Positions 8,528 to 16,695 of a DNA stretch of 38,075 bases are shown here, piece by piece (position 1 is the stretch's first letter; each line of letters starts with the position of its first letter). Location: assembly GCA_944386975.1 (NCBI GenBank), contig CALXDC010000028.1, positions 1-38,075 on the forward strand, given 5' to 3'. The notes beneath the pieces are model-generated. The model was not told where the DNA came from, made no database searches, and saw nothing but the letters and a program-made list of their open reading frames with translations. Source of the DNA: an uncultured Oscillospiraceae bacterium (GTDB taxonomy: Bacteria > Bacillota > Clostridia > Oscillospirales > Oscillospiraceae). Position numbers and translations under genes: made by a program.

Positions 8528-8563
8528 CGGCGGTTTTTCGCCCCGTCCACCTGTCGTCCGGTT

Positions 8564-9373
8564 TCAGCTGCCGCTCTCCTCCCGCAGCTGCGCAAAGCGC
8601 TGCTCCACCGCCGCGGCTGCCTCCGGCGGCGCTCCGGCCGCCGTCATCTCCTCCTCCGGATCGTTGGCCTGAGCCAGCAGCGCGGCGTATAGCTCTCCGG
8701 TCTCCGCGGCGGCTCCCGCAAGCCAGGCGTCCATCTCCGCCAGCACCTCCTCCGACCGCAGGGCTACCGCCTCCCGGCTGTCCTCCCAGGGCGGGAGGCC
8801 CTCCTGATAGGAGGCCAGTCCGGCCAGCACCTCCTCCCGGTAGGCCCGCACCGTCTCCTCCGGCAGCTCCACCAGCAGATCGTTGATCCCGAGATACCGG
8901 ATCTGCCGGTCCCACTGCTCAAAGGCCAGCTCCTGCTCCGCCAGCAGCGCCGCCGTCTCCCGCCCCTCCGGGCCGCGGTTGAGGCAGGCCAGCACGTCGG
9001 TCAGGGTCTGCATCCGCACAGCCCGCTCATAGGCCTGGGTACGGAAGGGCGTCAGATAGTCCGCCTCGTTCATCCCCAGATCCGCCATGGCAGCCAGCTG
9101 ATCCTCCGTAAGCGCCGGTTCCACCGTCTCAAGGTCCGCCGCCGCGGACAGGGCCTGGATGCAGGCCGCCTTCGCCTCGTCAAGCCCCTCCCCTTGGGGA
9201 TCCTGTCCGTAGTCCAGCGCCGCCTCCAGCGCCCGGCAGTAGGCGGCGGAGAGGTCGTCGTGGACCGTAAGGACCCGGGTAAGCTCCTCCAGGTACGGCG
9301 TCGGATCCGCCCGGGAGGCGCAGCCCCCCAGGCACAGCAGAACCACCAGAACCGGTACCATCCATTTTCTCAC
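8564..9373 (-). CDS. Predicted lipoprotein, mostly helical, coupled to the kinase-NTPase
   Basis: 269 aa from a GTG preceded by AGGAGG at 7 bases. The GTGA overlaps the stop codon of the kinase-NTPase, so translation is coupled. The N-terminus is a lipoprotein signal (RKWMVPVL..., lipobox LGGC, lipidated Cys18). The rest is acidic and predicted helical with no motif that I recognise. The partner's C-terminal region beyond its membrane helix is also an acidic helical domain of similar size, so the two may meet outside the membrane and form a sensor. Function unknown. Confidence 0.8.
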   Translation of the reverse strand: MRKWMVPVLVVLLCLGGCASRADPTPYLEELTRVLTVHDDLSAAYCRALEAALDYGQDPQGEGLDEAKAACIQALSAAADLETVEPALTEDQLAAMADLGMNEADYLTPFRTQAYERAVRMQTLTDVLACLNRGPEGRETAALLAEQELAFEQWDRQIRYLGINDLLVELPEETVRAYREEVLAGLASYQEGLPPWEDSREAVALRSEEVLAEMDAWLAGAAAETGELYAALLAQANDPEEEMTAAGAPPEAAAAVEQRFAQLREESGS

Positions 9374-12189
9374 GGCAACTCCTCCTGTTCTAGAAGTCCC
9401 AGCCCCGCCAGCTCGCTCCAGAGGGCCCCCTGCTCCTGGCGGCAGGCCGCCAGGCCCCGGGCATAGCCCTCCGCATCCAGGTTGGTCTGGTAGGCGTAGG
9501 CCCGCCAGGACACCCCGTCGGACAGCAGCGCCAGCAACGGCTCGCCGCTGTCGCCGGGCAGCTCCGCCGCCGCCTGGCTCAGCAGCAGAAAGCCCTCCCG
9601 CACCCGGACCTCCCAGAGTCCCCGGCACGCCGCCAGAACGGAGCGCCGGTCCGCCTCCGGATAGGGGGCGTCGGGGGTCAGGCAGCGCAGCAGCGCCGCC
9701 TGCTGGGCCGCCCACTCTCCGCGGTTTTTGTCCGGCAGGGTGAACAGCTCCTCCATCGTCTCCCGGGACAGTCCCGAGGCGGAGAGGCGCTCCGCCAGCG
9801 CCTCCGCCTCCTCACCGCCGGAGTCCTGGGCCTCCAGCAGCGCCGTCTCCCGCGCCAGCAGGTCCGTCCACGCCTCCCAGGCGGCCTCATCCCCCGGCGG
9901 CAGGTCCTCCGCCGCCGTCAGCAGCCGGTCCTGGGACTGCAGCTGCAGATCCAGCAGGCCGCAGGCGTAGACCGTCTGGGTAGCGGCCAGCTCCGCGTCC
10001 TGTTGCCTCTGAACGGCGGAGGGTCCTCTCTCCGCCAGAAGCCCCAGGGCCGCGGCGGCCGCTATTCCCACAGCCAGCGCCGCTCCCGCCGGGAGCAGCG
10101 TGCGCAGCGTCCCCCTGCGCAGGCGGGCGCGGCAGGTAAGCCACCGTCTGGCCAGAATGGGCTGAAAATACTGGTGAAACAGGTGGTAGGCCCCCTGTCC
10201 GTCCTGCCAGACCAGGGCCATGCGCCGCTCCAGCAGATCCCGCACCACCAGGCCGAACCAGTCGTCCGCGTCCCGTGCCCCGCCCAGCAGGGCCCGGGTT
10301 CTGCCCATGTACTGGGGAAAGGCGCGGCGAAAGCGCCTGCGGGGAAGGAGGGCAAAGCAGGTCTCCGCCGCCCGGCAGGCGGACTCCGCCACCAGCGACG
10401 GCCGCCCCCCCATCTTCCAGGCGAACAGCGGCAGCACCATGCCCACCGCCAGCCGGGCCCGCAGGGCCCCCTCCTCTCCCAGGGCCTCCCCCGCGGCGGA
10501 GACAAGGCTGTCCAGATAGTCGTCCAGCAGGGCCTCGTCCTCCCCGGTCTCCCCCCGGGACCGCTTCTCCGTTCGGGCATAGACGGAGAGAAACACCGGC
10601 GTGCACAGCAGGGCCCGGAGCTTCTCCCCCTCCGGCGGCTCCACAGACCGCCGGGCCAGATAGGCGGCCACCTCCGTCTCCGTCAGAGGCGGAACCGGAA
10701 CCTCCTTCAGCCCCAGCTCCCTGACCGCCCGCCGGGTGGAGACGATCAGCGTCACGCCCCGCAGCGCCGCCAGGGCCCGCAGCTCCGCCCGCAGCAAATC
10801 CGCGTCGCCCTGTGCCTCCTCCAAACCGTCCAGCAGCAAAAGCGCCCCGCCCCCCGGCTCATCCAGCAGCCGGGTGAGGCCGTGGCGGGCCTCCTCAAAG
10901 GTCTTCCCCTCCCCAGGACTGAGCATGGAGAGGATGGCCCGCTCCACAAAATCCGCCGTCCCGTCCCAGGCGCACAGCGGCAGATAGACGGGAACAGGGC
11001 GGGCGGGAGAATAGGTCCTGAGCCCCCGCAGCCACAGCCCCGCCAGCAGGGTCGTCTTTCCCGCCCCGCTGCCCCCGGTGATCTGGCAGCTCCCCGCCGC
11101 CTCCAGGCTGTCCAGGAGGGAGGCGCGGCTCTCGGAGAGCTCCTCCCACTCGGCGGCGGAGGGCATCCGCTCCCGCTCGGCCCGCAGCCGGGCGGCGCTG
11201 GCCTCCCACAGCGCCCCGTGGGTCACGCCGCCGTGCTCCAGCCGCTCCAGCAGCTCGGAAAAGGCGTCGATGGCCTCCTGGGCCGTCTGAAACCGCTGGC
11301 CCGGCGAGGCCTTCAGCCCCCGCCGCAGAATGGAGGCCACCTGGTGAAACACCACGGCGGAGCAGCCTGCCAGCGCGGGCGCCCCCGCAATGGGCGGCAG
11401 CCCCCGCAGCGGCGTGTGCCGCACGGGCGGATACCCCAGCAGATACTGCAGAAAAATCATGCACACAGAGTACACGTCGGAGGCCGGTCCTACGGAGGCC
11501 ACGTCCCCCAGCCGCAGCTCCGGCGCCGACCAGGGCTCCTTGAGGGAGAGCAGCAGCTCCTGCCGCTGGGCCAGCTCCACGCCGCTCCACGCGCTGTTGT
11601 AGTCAATCAGGAACAGCTCCCGGTACTTCTCCGGCTTGCCCTGGTCCAAAGACGCAAGGAGAATATTGTCCGGGCTGACGTCCAGGTGCAGCAAACCCTG
11701 CTCGTGAAAGGCCCGCAGCGTATAGAGGAGATTGCGCAGCCACGCCGCCATGACGGCCAGCGGCACTCCGCCCCTGGCCATGACCCGGTCAAGGGTTTCG
11801 CATCCGCTATCCCCCATGATGGAGAAGAGCGTCCCCAAAGCCTCGCAGGTGTCCAGGCTGACCGGCGTCTTGTCCGCCCGGGCCGACTGCAGCTGCACAT
11901 GGATCCGGCTGGCCCGCAGGAAGCTCTGCCGGTGGGTGGCCAGAAGGGCCTCCCCCTCTCTGCGGCAGCGGACTGTGCCGCTCTCGTCCCGAAACACGGC
12001 CCCATCCGGGTGCCAGGGGAACAGCTCCTTGAGCAGCACCCGGCGCAGCAGGCCGGGCTGGGCGGTATCCTCATAAAACGCGCGATACACCAGGGCGCTG
12101 GCGCCCCGGCCCTCGCATTCCGCGATCCGGTAGCTCCGTCCCGCGAGGGTCAGTTCGTATCCTTCCGGCAGTGCAGTGCGGACATCCAT
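9370..12189 (-). CDS. Divergent Ser/Thr kinase fused to a STAND/NACHT-like NTPase, membrane anchored
   Basis: 939 aa. Residues about 15-315 are a kinase fold: a degenerate Gly loop (EGRGASALVY), VLLKE with Lys54, HLDVSPDN with Asp170 (HRD changed to HLD), DYN at 196-198 in place of DFG, and APE at 222-224. Residues about 345-560 are a P-loop NTPase: Walker A GGSGAGKT (372-379), Walker B LLLLDGLEE (D454) and STRR (484-487) in a sensor-like position, then a helical region to about 690. One membrane helix (about 697-718) leads to an extracytoplasmic helical domain (720-939). The kinase keeps Lys, catalytic Asp and the metal-binding Asp196, so activity is possible. This is a bacterial analogue of kinase-NLR layouts; signalling by NTP-driven assembly is inference. 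Confidence 0.85.
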   Translation of the reverse strand: MDVRTALPEGYELTLAGRSYRIAECEGRGASALVYRAFYEDTAQPGLLRRVLLKELFPWHPDGAVFRDESGTVRCRREGEALLATHRQSFLRASRIHVQLQSARADKTPVSLDTCEALGTLFSIMGDSGCETLDRVMARGGVPLAVMAAWLRNLLYTLRAFHEQGLLHLDVSPDNILLASLDQGKPEKYRELFLIDYNSAWSGVELAQRQELLLSLKEPWSAPELRLGDVASVGPASDVYSVCMIFLQYLLGYPPVRHTPLRGLPPIAGAPALAGCSAVVFHQVASILRRGLKASPGQRFQTAQEAIDAFSELLERLEHGGVTHGALWEASAARLRAERERMPSAAEWEELSESRASLLDSLEAAGSCQITGGSGAGKTTLLAGLWLRGLRTYSPARPVPVYLPLCAWDGTADFVERAILSMLSPGEGKTFEEARHGLTRLLDEPGGGALLLLDGLEEAQGDADLLRAELRALAALRGVTLIVSTRRAVRELGLKEVPVPPLTETEVAAYLARRSVEPPEGEKLRALLCTPVFLSVYARTEKRSRGETGEDEALLDDYLDSLVSAAGEALGEEGALRARLAVGMVLPLFAWKMGGRPSLVAESACRAAETCFALLPRRRFRRAFPQYMGRTRALLGGARDADDWFGLVVRDLLERRMALVWQDGQGAYHLFHQYFQPILARRWLTCRARLRRGTLRTLLPAGAALAVGIAAAAALGLLAERGPSAVQRQQDAELAATQTVYACGLLDLQLQSQDRLLTAAEDLPPGDEAAWEAWTDLLARETALLEAQDSGGEEAEALAERLSASGLSRETMEELFTLPDKNRGEWAAQQAALLRCLTPDAPYPEADRRSVLAACRGLWEVRVREGFLLLSQAAAELPGDSGEPLLALLSDGVSWRAYAYQTNLDAEGYARGLAACRQEQGALWSELAGLGLLEQEELP

Positions 12190-12229
12190 GCCGATTCCTC
12201 CCTGTGCGAATTTTGTTCACACCCTCACT

Positions 12230-13387
12230 TTAGCACGGGTTCGCTCCGCCCTCGTCCACTTCCCGTCCGTCCCCGCCGCCAAAGAGCAGAGAGAGCACCT
12301 GGGAGAGCCGGTCGCTCATGGATGCATCCTCATCGTCCCCGGGGCGCAGGCTATACAAAATCAGCCAGTCAAAAGGGACCCGGGGGTCCAGGGGGCTGAA
12401 ACCGCAGTCGTGGAGCATCAGATTGATGTTCCAGACATGCTCCTCGAAAATTTCATCGGGGGAGTCCGGCTCCCAGCCCATGGCCTCCTCCACCGCCCCG
12501 TCGTCCAGCCCCTCCGTGGCTACATACAACAGCAGAAGGGTCTTCCGGCTCACATCCGCCCTGCGGCTCAGCATATTTTTCACCGCTGTGGCGTTGGGCC
12601 ACAGCCGTTTGATGGCCTTCTGCAGATCGGAAAAGGACTTTGTCCCCCGGGAGAGGGGAACATTCAGCCGCAGATAGAGCTCCACCGCCTTCTCCACAGA
12701 GTAGGCCTCGTCCTCCTCGGCGCCGCAGGGGGCGGAGGGCCGCGTCAGCTCCTCGAAAAACCGGGAAAAATAGCGGTAGGCGGTATTGTGGAGCCTGCCG
12801 AATCCCGAGAGATTTTCCTCGTAAAACCGGAGGAAGTCCTCGTCGCTGTTCACAGCGGCCAGCTGGTCCAGAAGGGTGCGGGTAAAGACGGAGGGGGCCT
12901 CCCCGTCCGCGGGAAAGGGCCCGTCGGCGTTGGGCAGGCGCGTAAGAAGGGCCTGGGCCTCGCCGTAGGATTTCCCGGCGCTCAGACAGTACCGCCACGC
13001 CGCCTCCCGGGGCTCCCGCAGATGAAAGCCGCCCTCTCCCCCGCAGCGCAGAAACTCGTCGGCCGCCTCCCCGGAGAGGCCCAGGGCAAAACAGATCTGC
13101 ACCGCCTCCTCCCGGTCCGCAGGCTGTCCCCCGCCATTGAGCCAGGCAGAGAGGCGCCGCCGCAGGCTGTCCCGCTTGACGCCGGGGCGCAGATCGGTCA
13201 GACGGCCGACAAGGGTCCGCTCGTCCATCCCCTGCCGCTCCATCGCCGCCCGCAGCACATCTCCGAAGCTCCGGGGCACCATCCGTTGGGAGAAAAAGCG
13301 GACTGCGTCGGCAGGACGGTTTCCGCTGGCGGCAATCCCCTGCCACGCCTGCTCCGACAAGGCCGTGAACTGCTGCCTCTCCTGCAT
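12230..13387 (-). CDS. Unknown protein with an N-terminal HTH-like region, first gene of the phospho-signalling operon
   Basis: 385 aa, no signal peptide or membrane helix. Residues about 40-110 look like a Cro/XRE-type helical segment (SFGDVLRAAMERQGM ... LRRRLSAWLNG ... REEAVQICFALGLS) followed by a helical region; the rest is not recognised. Being promoter-proximal, it may be a DNA-binding regulator of the operon, or a scaffold using the helical domain for protein contacts. It is 40 bp upstream of the kinase-NTPase gene. The DNA-binding call is tentative; structure comparison would settle it. Confidence 0.75.
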   Translation of the reverse strand: MQERQQFTALSEQAWQGIAASGNRPADAVRFFSQRMVPRSFGDVLRAAMERQGMDERTLVGRLTDLRPGVKRDSLRRRLSAWLNGGGQPADREEAVQICFALGLSGEAADEFLRCGGEGGFHLREPREAAWRYCLSAGKSYGEAQALLTRLPNADGPFPADGEAPSVFTRTLLDQLAAVNSDEDFLRFYEENLSGFGRLHNTAYRYFSRFFEELTRPSAPCGAEEDEAYSVEKAVELYLRLNVPLSRGTKSFSDLQKAIKRLWPNATAVKNMLSRRADVSRKTLLLLYVATEGLDDGAVEEAMGWEPDSPDEIFEEHVWNINLMLHDCGFSPLDPRVPFDWLILYSLRPGDDEDASMSDRLSQVLSLLFGGGDGREVDEGGANPC

Positions 13388-13472
13388 CCCGCTCGCCTCT
13401 CTTTCTCTAAAGCAGATCCTCCACGTTGGGGATCATTGTTCCACTTATTCTATGATTTTGCATAATGCATTC

Positions 13473-13501
13473 ATTTTATCACACTGATTTTGGGTTCGCA
13501 A
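13473..13501 (-). promoter_or_regulatory. Sigma-A type promoter of the phospho-signalling operon
   Basis: On the minus strand, TTGCGA, a 17-bp spacer, then TAAAAT, 86 bp upstream of the HTH-like gene. No other gene lies between. Confidence 0.7.
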
Positions 13502-13572
13502 CAACATGGAGTTATATATATTTATTTTCCTATGTATATAGGGAATCCCACCCCGTCCCCAGACGAAGAGAA

Positions 13573-13603
13573 CCCCGCAGATCCACATCATGGATCTGCG
13601 GGG
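13573..13603 (-). terminator. Terminator of the tRNA unit
   Basis: A perfect 13-bp stem (CCCCGCAGATCCA and its complement) with a 5-nt loop lies 19 bp beyond tRNA-Glu. On the minus strand it is followed by the moderately T-rich TTCTCTTCGTCT. It separates the tRNAs from the operon promoter. Confidence 0.65.
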
Positions 13604-13621
13604 CTCTCCGCTGCTTCTCTC

Positions 13622-13696
13622 TGGTGACCCGTACGAGACTCGAACTCGTGTTACCGCCGTGAAAGGGCGGTGTCTTAACCACTTGACCAACGGGCC
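13622..13696 (-). tRNA. tRNA-Glu (anticodon UUC)
   Basis: 75 nt including an encoded CCA. The acceptor stem GGCCCGT/ACGGGTC has one G-U pair. The anticodon stem is CCGCC/GGCGG with loop CTTTCAC, and the T arm is ACGAG-TTCGAGT-CTCGT. All arms fold. Confidence 0.96.
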
Positions 13697-13702
13697 ATAT
13701 AG

Positions 13703-13729
13703 GTAAACCTGCCGTGACGGCAGGTTTAC
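13703..13729 (-). other. Perfect hairpin between the two tRNAs
   Basis: GTAAACCTGCCG and its exact complement (12 bp) flank a TGA loop and fill almost the whole 36-bp spacer. There is no T-run, so it is more likely a processing signal for the tRNA-Met/tRNA-Glu precursor than a terminator. Confidence 0.75.
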
Positions 13730-13732
13730 ACA

Positions 13733-13809
13733 TGGTAGCGGCGACTGGATTCGAACCGGTGACACTTCGGGTATGAACCGAATGCTCTGGCCAACTGAGC
13801 TACGCCGCC
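13733..13809 (-). tRNA. tRNA-Met (anticodon CAU), elongator type
   Basis: 77 nt with encoded CCA. The acceptor is GGCGGCG/CGCCGCT and the anticodon stem TTCGG/CCGAA with loop TTCATAC. It resembles Bacillota elongator tRNA-Met. It is not an initiator, as position 1 pairs with 72 (G-U). A lysidine-modified tRNA-Ile cannot be fully excluded from sequence but fits less well. Confidence 0.93.
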
Positions 13810-13842
13810 ATATTCCGTGCCCGTATCAAACAGGCACGGTTT

Positions 13843-13871
13843 ACTATAATGGAAAACCTTCCACTTGTCAA
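13843..13871 (-). promoter_or_regulatory. Promoter of the tRNA-Met/tRNA-Glu unit
   Basis: Minus strand TTGACA, 17-bp spacer, TATAGT, ending 34 bp before mature tRNA-Met. The 5' leader contains a hairpin (CCGTGCC/GGCACGG). Confidence 0.85.
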
Positions 13872-13900
13872 GCCTTTTTTGAAAATTTCTTCAAATTTTT

Positions 13901-15187
13901 CTATCCGGCCATCAGCGGCACCTGCACCGTGAACCGTTGGCCGTCCCGGTAAATGACCATGACCAGCGTATCCCCCGCCTGGTGCCGCCGCCGGATGCGG
14001 AGGATGTCCGTGTTGTCGTCCACCGCCTCGCCGTCCACCGACAAAATCACGTCGCCGGGGAGAATCCCCGCCATGTCGCCGCCGTAGCCCTTCGTCACCT
14101 CCCGGACCAGCACGCCCGTCGTACCGTCGGGCAGGGTGGCGGCGCCTATCACCGTGACACCCAGCACCGGCTCCGGCACCACCTCGCCGGTGGAGATGAT
14201 GCAGTTGACAATGTGGGCCACCGTGCTGCTGGGCACCGCGAACCCAAGGCCCTCCACCGTGGCCTCGTCGTCATAGCCGGACACCATCTTGATGGTGTTG
14301 ATCCCCACCACCTGTCCGTACTCGTTGATGAGAGGACCGCCGCTGTTGCCGCTGTTCAGGGCAGCGTTGGTCTGGATCAGCGTCATGGTGATGCCGTCCA
14401 CATCCACGTCCCGGTTGATGGCCGACACAATGCCGTCGGTCAGCGTCCCCCGCAGCTCCAAGCCCAGGGGATTGCCGATGGCGTACACCTTGTCCCCCAC
14501 CGTCAGAAGGTCGCTGCTGCCGAAGACGGCGGCGGTCAGGCCCTCCGCCTCCACCTTCAATACCGCCAGATCGTTGTCCGTATCCCAGCCCACCACCTTG
14601 GCCTCCAGCTCGTAGCCGTTGCTGAGAATCACCGTACAGGATTCTCCGCCGGCAATGACATGGTGGTTGGTGACGATATAGCCGTCCTGGCTCATAATGA
14701 CCCCGGTGCCCACGCTGCCGCCCCGGCCCATGTAGGCCACCACCGACACCACTGACGGGTTCACCCGGGCATAGACCTCCTGGGCCGTCAAAGCCTCCGT
14801 CCGCTCCTCCGACAGCTCCACGCGGAAGTCCCCTCCCACCGGATAGGCCGCAATGGTGATCTCTCCATCGCCGTAGTCGTAGTCTGTAAAGTCGTAGTCC
14901 TCCGAGGGGTCTCCCTTGCCGGGACGGGCTTCCCGCAGGGGCAGCAGGGCGGCGGCCGTCACCGCCCCCGCCAGGAGCACCAGGCAGAGAAGAAAAATGT
15001 ACAGGCCCTTCCGGGACCGGCGTCTCGGGGCAGTCTGTCCCTCCTCCCCGTCCCAGTCCTGGGGACACATGGCCGGAGGCAGGTCCGCCTGGTAGGTGAG
15101 GACCACCTCCCTGGGCTCCGGTCCGCCGTAGGACAGGACAATCTCCCGCCCGTTGTCGATGATCTCCGTGGTATAAAGCTGCTCCAT
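13901..15187 (-). CDS. HtrA/DegP-type membrane serine protease with PDZ domain
   Basis: 428 aa. A cytoplasmic N-terminal segment (1-60, basic end PRRRSRK), one membrane helix (61-83), then an extracytoplasmic S1C protease with His176 (TNHHVI), Asp206 (DNDLAVL) and Ser282 (GNSGGP), and one PDZ domain (about 330-425). It degrades or refolds damaged exported proteins. It is the last gene of the operon with the sensor kinase (10-bp gap) and response regulator, as in CssRS-controlled htrA genes of Bacillus, so secretion stress is the likely signal. The 60-residue cytoplasmic extension is common in Bacillota HtrA and is of unknown role. Confidence 0.95.
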   Translation of the reverse strand: MEQLYTTEIIDNGREIVLSYGGPEPREVVLTYQADLPPAMCPQDWDGEEGQTAPRRRSRKGLYIFLLCLVLLAGAVTAAALLPLREARPGKGDPSEDYDFTDYDYGDGEITIAAYPVGGDFRVELSEERTEALTAQEVYARVNPSVVSVVAYMGRGGSVGTGVIMSQDGYIVTNHHVIAGGESCTVILSNGYELEAKVVGWDTDNDLAVLKVEAEGLTAAVFGSSDLLTVGDKVYAIGNPLGLELRGTLTDGIVSAINRDVDVDGITMTLIQTNAALNSGNSGGPLINEYGQVVGINTIKMVSGYDDEATVEGLGFAVPSSTVAHIVNCIISTGEVVPEPVLGVTVIGAATLPDGTTGVLVREVTKGYGGDMAGILPGDVILSVDGEAVDDNTDILRIRRRHQAGDTLVMVIYRDGQRFTVQVPLMAG

Positions 15188-15197
15188 ACACGCCTCG

Positions 15198-16658
15198 TCA
15201 ATGCTGATTTTTGTCTCCCGCCGCCAGCGTCATGGTGAAGCGGAAGCTGGTGACCCCGTTCTCGCTGGTTACCTGGATGTGCTCCCGGTGCTGGTCCAGA
15301 ATGGTCTTCACGATGTAGAGCCCCAGCCCCACCCCGTCCTTGTCCTGACTGCGGGATTTGTCCGCCTTGTGAAACCGCTCAAACAACCGCGGAATCTCCT
15401 CCGGGTCGATGGTGTTCCCCTGGTTCTGCACCGTCACCACCGCCTTCTCCGCCCCCACGTCCAGCCGCAGCACCAGGGCGGTGCCGGTCCGGGCAAACTT
15501 GGCGGCGTTCTCCAGCAGGTTGTAGATCACCTGGGTGATGAGGTCGTTGTCCCCCAATACCAGCACCGGCTCCTCGGGGATGTCCGCCTCCACGTCCAGC
15601 TGCCGGTCGGTGATCTTCTTCTCCATGGAGATCAGCACCCTCCGCATGCTCTCGCAGATGTCGAAGGAGCTCTTGTTGCGCAGGGCGTCCAGGGACTGGA
15701 GCCGGGACACCTCCAGCATCCGCCGCACCAGGCGGCTCAGGCGCCTGCTCTCGTCGGAGATGATCCGCAGGTACTGCTCCTCCTTCTCCCGGGGAATGGT
15801 GCCGTCCAGAATGCCCTCGGCATAGCCGGTGATGGTGGTCATGGGGGTCTTCAGCTCGTGGGAGATGTTGGCAATAAACTCCCGCCGCTGCCGCTCCGTC
15901 TGCTGGAGGGAGTCGGCCATGGCATTGAAGGCCTCCGCCAGCTCCTCCACCTCGTCGTCCCGTCCCGTGGACTGGACCCGGGCGTCAAAGTTCCCCTCGG
16001 CGAAGCGCCGGGCGGCGGCAGCCATCTCCTTGATGGGCTTGGTCTGCTGCATGGCGGTGACGGAGCTGGCCACAAAGGCGATGAGAATGACGGTGATGCT
16101 GGTCATGCCGAAGATGCCCAGAAAGGCCCGCCACATCTCAGTGAGCGTCTGGGTCTCGGTGATGGCCAGCACCATGCCCCGAATCTGCCGCTCCCCGGCG
16201 GCGCCCTCGGCGTACACCGGCACCCCCGCCACATATTTGTCCTTCTCATAGATGCCCAGATCGGTAATGCCGCTGTAGACCTCTCCGCTCATGATCCGCT
16301 CGGAGATCTTCTGGGGCAGGGTGATGGACTGCCCCTCCAGAGAGGCCTCGGTGGTGAGGAGCGTGTTGGTGCGGCTGTTCCAGATGAGAAAGTCGATGTC
16401 GGACAGGGAGGCCGCCGCCCGGGCCACAATCTGCATGCCCAGGGTCTGACTGCCGAAGATGGCGTCATAGTCGGTGTTGTAGGTGGTGTCCAGCTCCGCC
16501 ATCAGAGCGGCCTTCTCCACCAGCTCCTCCTTCTTCTCCGTCATCATATAGGTGTAGGTCAAGGTAAAAAAGGAGGTGCCCAGCATCAAAAGGGTCAGCA
16601 GCACCATCCCCGCCGTCAGCCCGAACTGACGCCAGTAGATGCCGTGAAACCGTCTCAT
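15198..16658 (-). CDS. Two-component sensor histidine kinase
   Basis: 486 aa. Helix 1 (about 13-38), an extracytoplasmic sensor region of about 140 residues, helix 2 (about 178-202), HAMP (about 203-255), HisKA with His267 in FIANISHELKTP, and HATPase_c with the N box around N380-N384 and G2 GVGLGLYIV at 442-450. The usual DxGxG of the G1 box reads NQGNTID, a mild deviation seen in other family members. It probably phosphorylates the response regulator encoded 37 bp upstream. With htrA downstream, it resembles CssS-like envelope sensors; a PhoR-like role is the alternative. Confidence 0.94.
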   Translation of the reverse strand: MRRFHGIYWRQFGLTAGMVLLTLLMLGTSFFTLTYTYMMTEKKEELVEKAALMAELDTTYNTDYDAIFGSQTLGMQIVARAAASLSDIDFLIWNSRTNTLLTTEASLEGQSITLPQKISERIMSGEVYSGITDLGIYEKDKYVAGVPVYAEGAAGERQIRGMVLAITETQTLTEMWRAFLGIFGMTSITVILIAFVASSVTAMQQTKPIKEMAAAARRFAEGNFDARVQSTGRDDEVEELAEAFNAMADSLQQTERQRREFIANISHELKTPMTTITGYAEGILDGTIPREKEEQYLRIISDESRRLSRLVRRMLEVSRLQSLDALRNKSSFDICESMRRVLISMEKKITDRQLDVEADIPEEPVLVLGDNDLITQVIYNLLENAAKFARTGTALVLRLDVGAEKAVVTVQNQGNTIDPEEIPRLFERFHKADKSRSQDKDGVGLGLYIVKTILDQHREHIQVTSENGVTSFRFTMTLAAGDKNQH

Positions 16659-16695
16659 AGCCTGCCTCCTCTCCCCGTCCCCGCCGGGGAACGGA

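Noticed and set aside
13733-13809. tRNA-Ile (CAU) instead of tRNA-Met
   Set aside because: The body sequence matches Bacillota elongator tRNA-Met better; only modification data could fully exclude it.
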